33,786 nt of DNA, taken from NCBI GenBank assembly GCA_017938215.1, contig JAGBBZ010000008.1, positions 1 through 33,786 on the forward strand, in the 5' to 3' direction. Each line of letters opens with the position of its first letter. Within the stretch, counting starts at the first letter, position 1. A program made the position numbers and the translations under genes. The notes beneath the pieces are model-generated. The model searched no databases. It worked only from the letters and a program-made list of their open reading frames with translations, and was not told the DNA's origin. The DNA comes from Eubacterium sp. (GTDB lineage Bacteria > Bacillota > Clostridia > Lachnospirales > Lachnospiraceae). Below are positions 33,521 through 33,786 of this stretch, in pieces.

Positions 33521-33557
33521 GCGACTATGTATCAAAGCGATATGTGGTCGCTTTTTG
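33519..33557 (+). terminator. Terminator of the phosphonate cluster, second copy of the 39-nt repeat
   Basis: The same 15-bp stem as at 23774-23808, here at 33519-33553, followed by five T including the last stem bases, so it is the better terminator of the two. It overlaps the last two bases of the stop codon TAA. Confidence 0.85.
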
Positions 33558-33648
33558 ATCTTTTGCCAAGGGTAAAAAAGCTCGAAAAAACGTACGGTTC
33601 GGCTTTGGTATAACGAAAGATTTATGGCGAGTATAGGGAAAAACTAAT

Positions 33649-33676
33649 TTGACAAAACCACAATGTTATGTAAAAA
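33649..33676 (+). promoter_or_regulatory. Possible promoter for a gene beyond the right edge
   Basis: A perfect TTGACA (33649-33654) is followed after 16 bp by TAAAAA (33671-33676), a weak -10. AAGGAG at 33738-33743 is a ribosome binding site, and several possible starts follow (TTG 33747, CTG 33756, ATG 33771), but the open frame runs out of the window before a protein can be identified. The 33558-33786 stretch otherwise holds only a short imperfect hairpin near 33577-33606 without a T-run. Confidence 0.35.
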
Positions 33677-33786
33677 TTACAATTGGGTTATTTTTTGTTT
33701 AAATATTTCATGAAAAATTTATCTGCTCAAAAACCAGAAGGAGAAATTGGAATTTTCTGAGACGGAAAAATATGCTAATTTCACAT

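Noticed and set aside
23770-33553. Cluster as a transposon bounded by the 39-nt repeats
   Set aside because: No transposase or integrase, repeats are direct rather than inverted, and each folds into a terminator, which gives a functional reason for its sequence. Kept only as a possible recombination boundary.
1-33786. CRISPR arrays, tRNA and rRNA genes
   Set aside because: No series of regularly spaced repeats, no cloverleaf with CCA-like end and no conserved rRNA segments were seen on either strand.

Overview
The window looks like a chromosomal segment of a low-to-mid GC Gram-positive anaerobe, most likely a Clostridia/Lachnospiraceae-type Firmicute. This is inferred from strong AGGAGG-type ribosome binding sites, many ATGA stop/start overlaps, a DUF4317 protein, the [FeFe]-hydrogenase maturase HydF, and a Ser-rich/Lys-rich secreted GH115 xylanolytic enzyme. 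Nearly all genes are on the + strand. No rRNA, tRNA, CRISPR array, transposase, integrase or phage gene was seen.

Layout. (1) 2-148: C-terminus of a serine hydrolase. (2) 202-1768: promoter and a tandem-domain PPK2 polyphosphate:AMP phosphotransferase. (3) 1778-8064: an AraC/cupin regulator divergent from a very large secreted GH115 alpha-glucuronidase; the gap between them holds four TGCAAT-like sites in two pairs, each pair spaced 21 bp. (4) 8102-10058: Na/phosphate symporter with PhoU domain. (5) 10131-11261: DUF4317 protein on the - strand, with duplicated palindromic sequence at its 3' end. (6) 11318-16397: two-component system plus a MacB/Bce-type ABC ATPase and FtsX-type permease. (7) 16456-21684: hydF, an unrecognised 408-aa protein and a 924-aa protein kinase-STAND NTPase fusion. 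(8) 21700-22034: a gene-free, hairpin-rich stretch. (9) 22035-23748: MerR regulator, zinc-ribbon membrane protein and small secreted protein, the last two sharing a homologous C-terminal domain. (10) 23832-33557: a nine-gene cluster.

The nine-gene cluster is the most striking part. Its genes encode an SDR oxidoreductase, PlsC-like acyltransferase, fatty acyl-adenylate/CoA ligase, B12-binding-type radical SAM enzyme, CDP-alcohol phosphatidyltransferase, permuted NlpC/P60 (LRAT-like) thiol enzyme, phosphoenolpyruvate mutase, phosphonopyruvate decarboxylase, and a fusion of a nucleotidyltransferase to an iron-type alcohol dehydrogenase. The last five are chained by four successive ATGA overlaps. 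The simplest reading is de novo phosphonate synthesis (PEP to phosphonopyruvate to phosphonoacetaldehyde to 2-hydroxyethylphosphonate), CTP activation by the same polypeptide that does the reduction, and transfer to a lipid alcohol by the CDP-alcohol transferase. The product would be a membrane phosphonolipid with a hydroxyethylphosphonate head, whose tail could be built or remodelled by the acyl ligase, acyltransferases, SDR and radical SAM enzyme. This is inference from domain content; no transaminase for aminoethylphosphonate and no phosphonate-degrading enzyme is in the window.

A perfect 39-nt direct repeat, which folds into a 15-bp terminator hairpin, lies just before and just after this cluster (23770-23808 and 33515-33553). 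The downstream copy begins inside the last codon of the final gene, so the cluster may have been inserted or rearranged as a unit.
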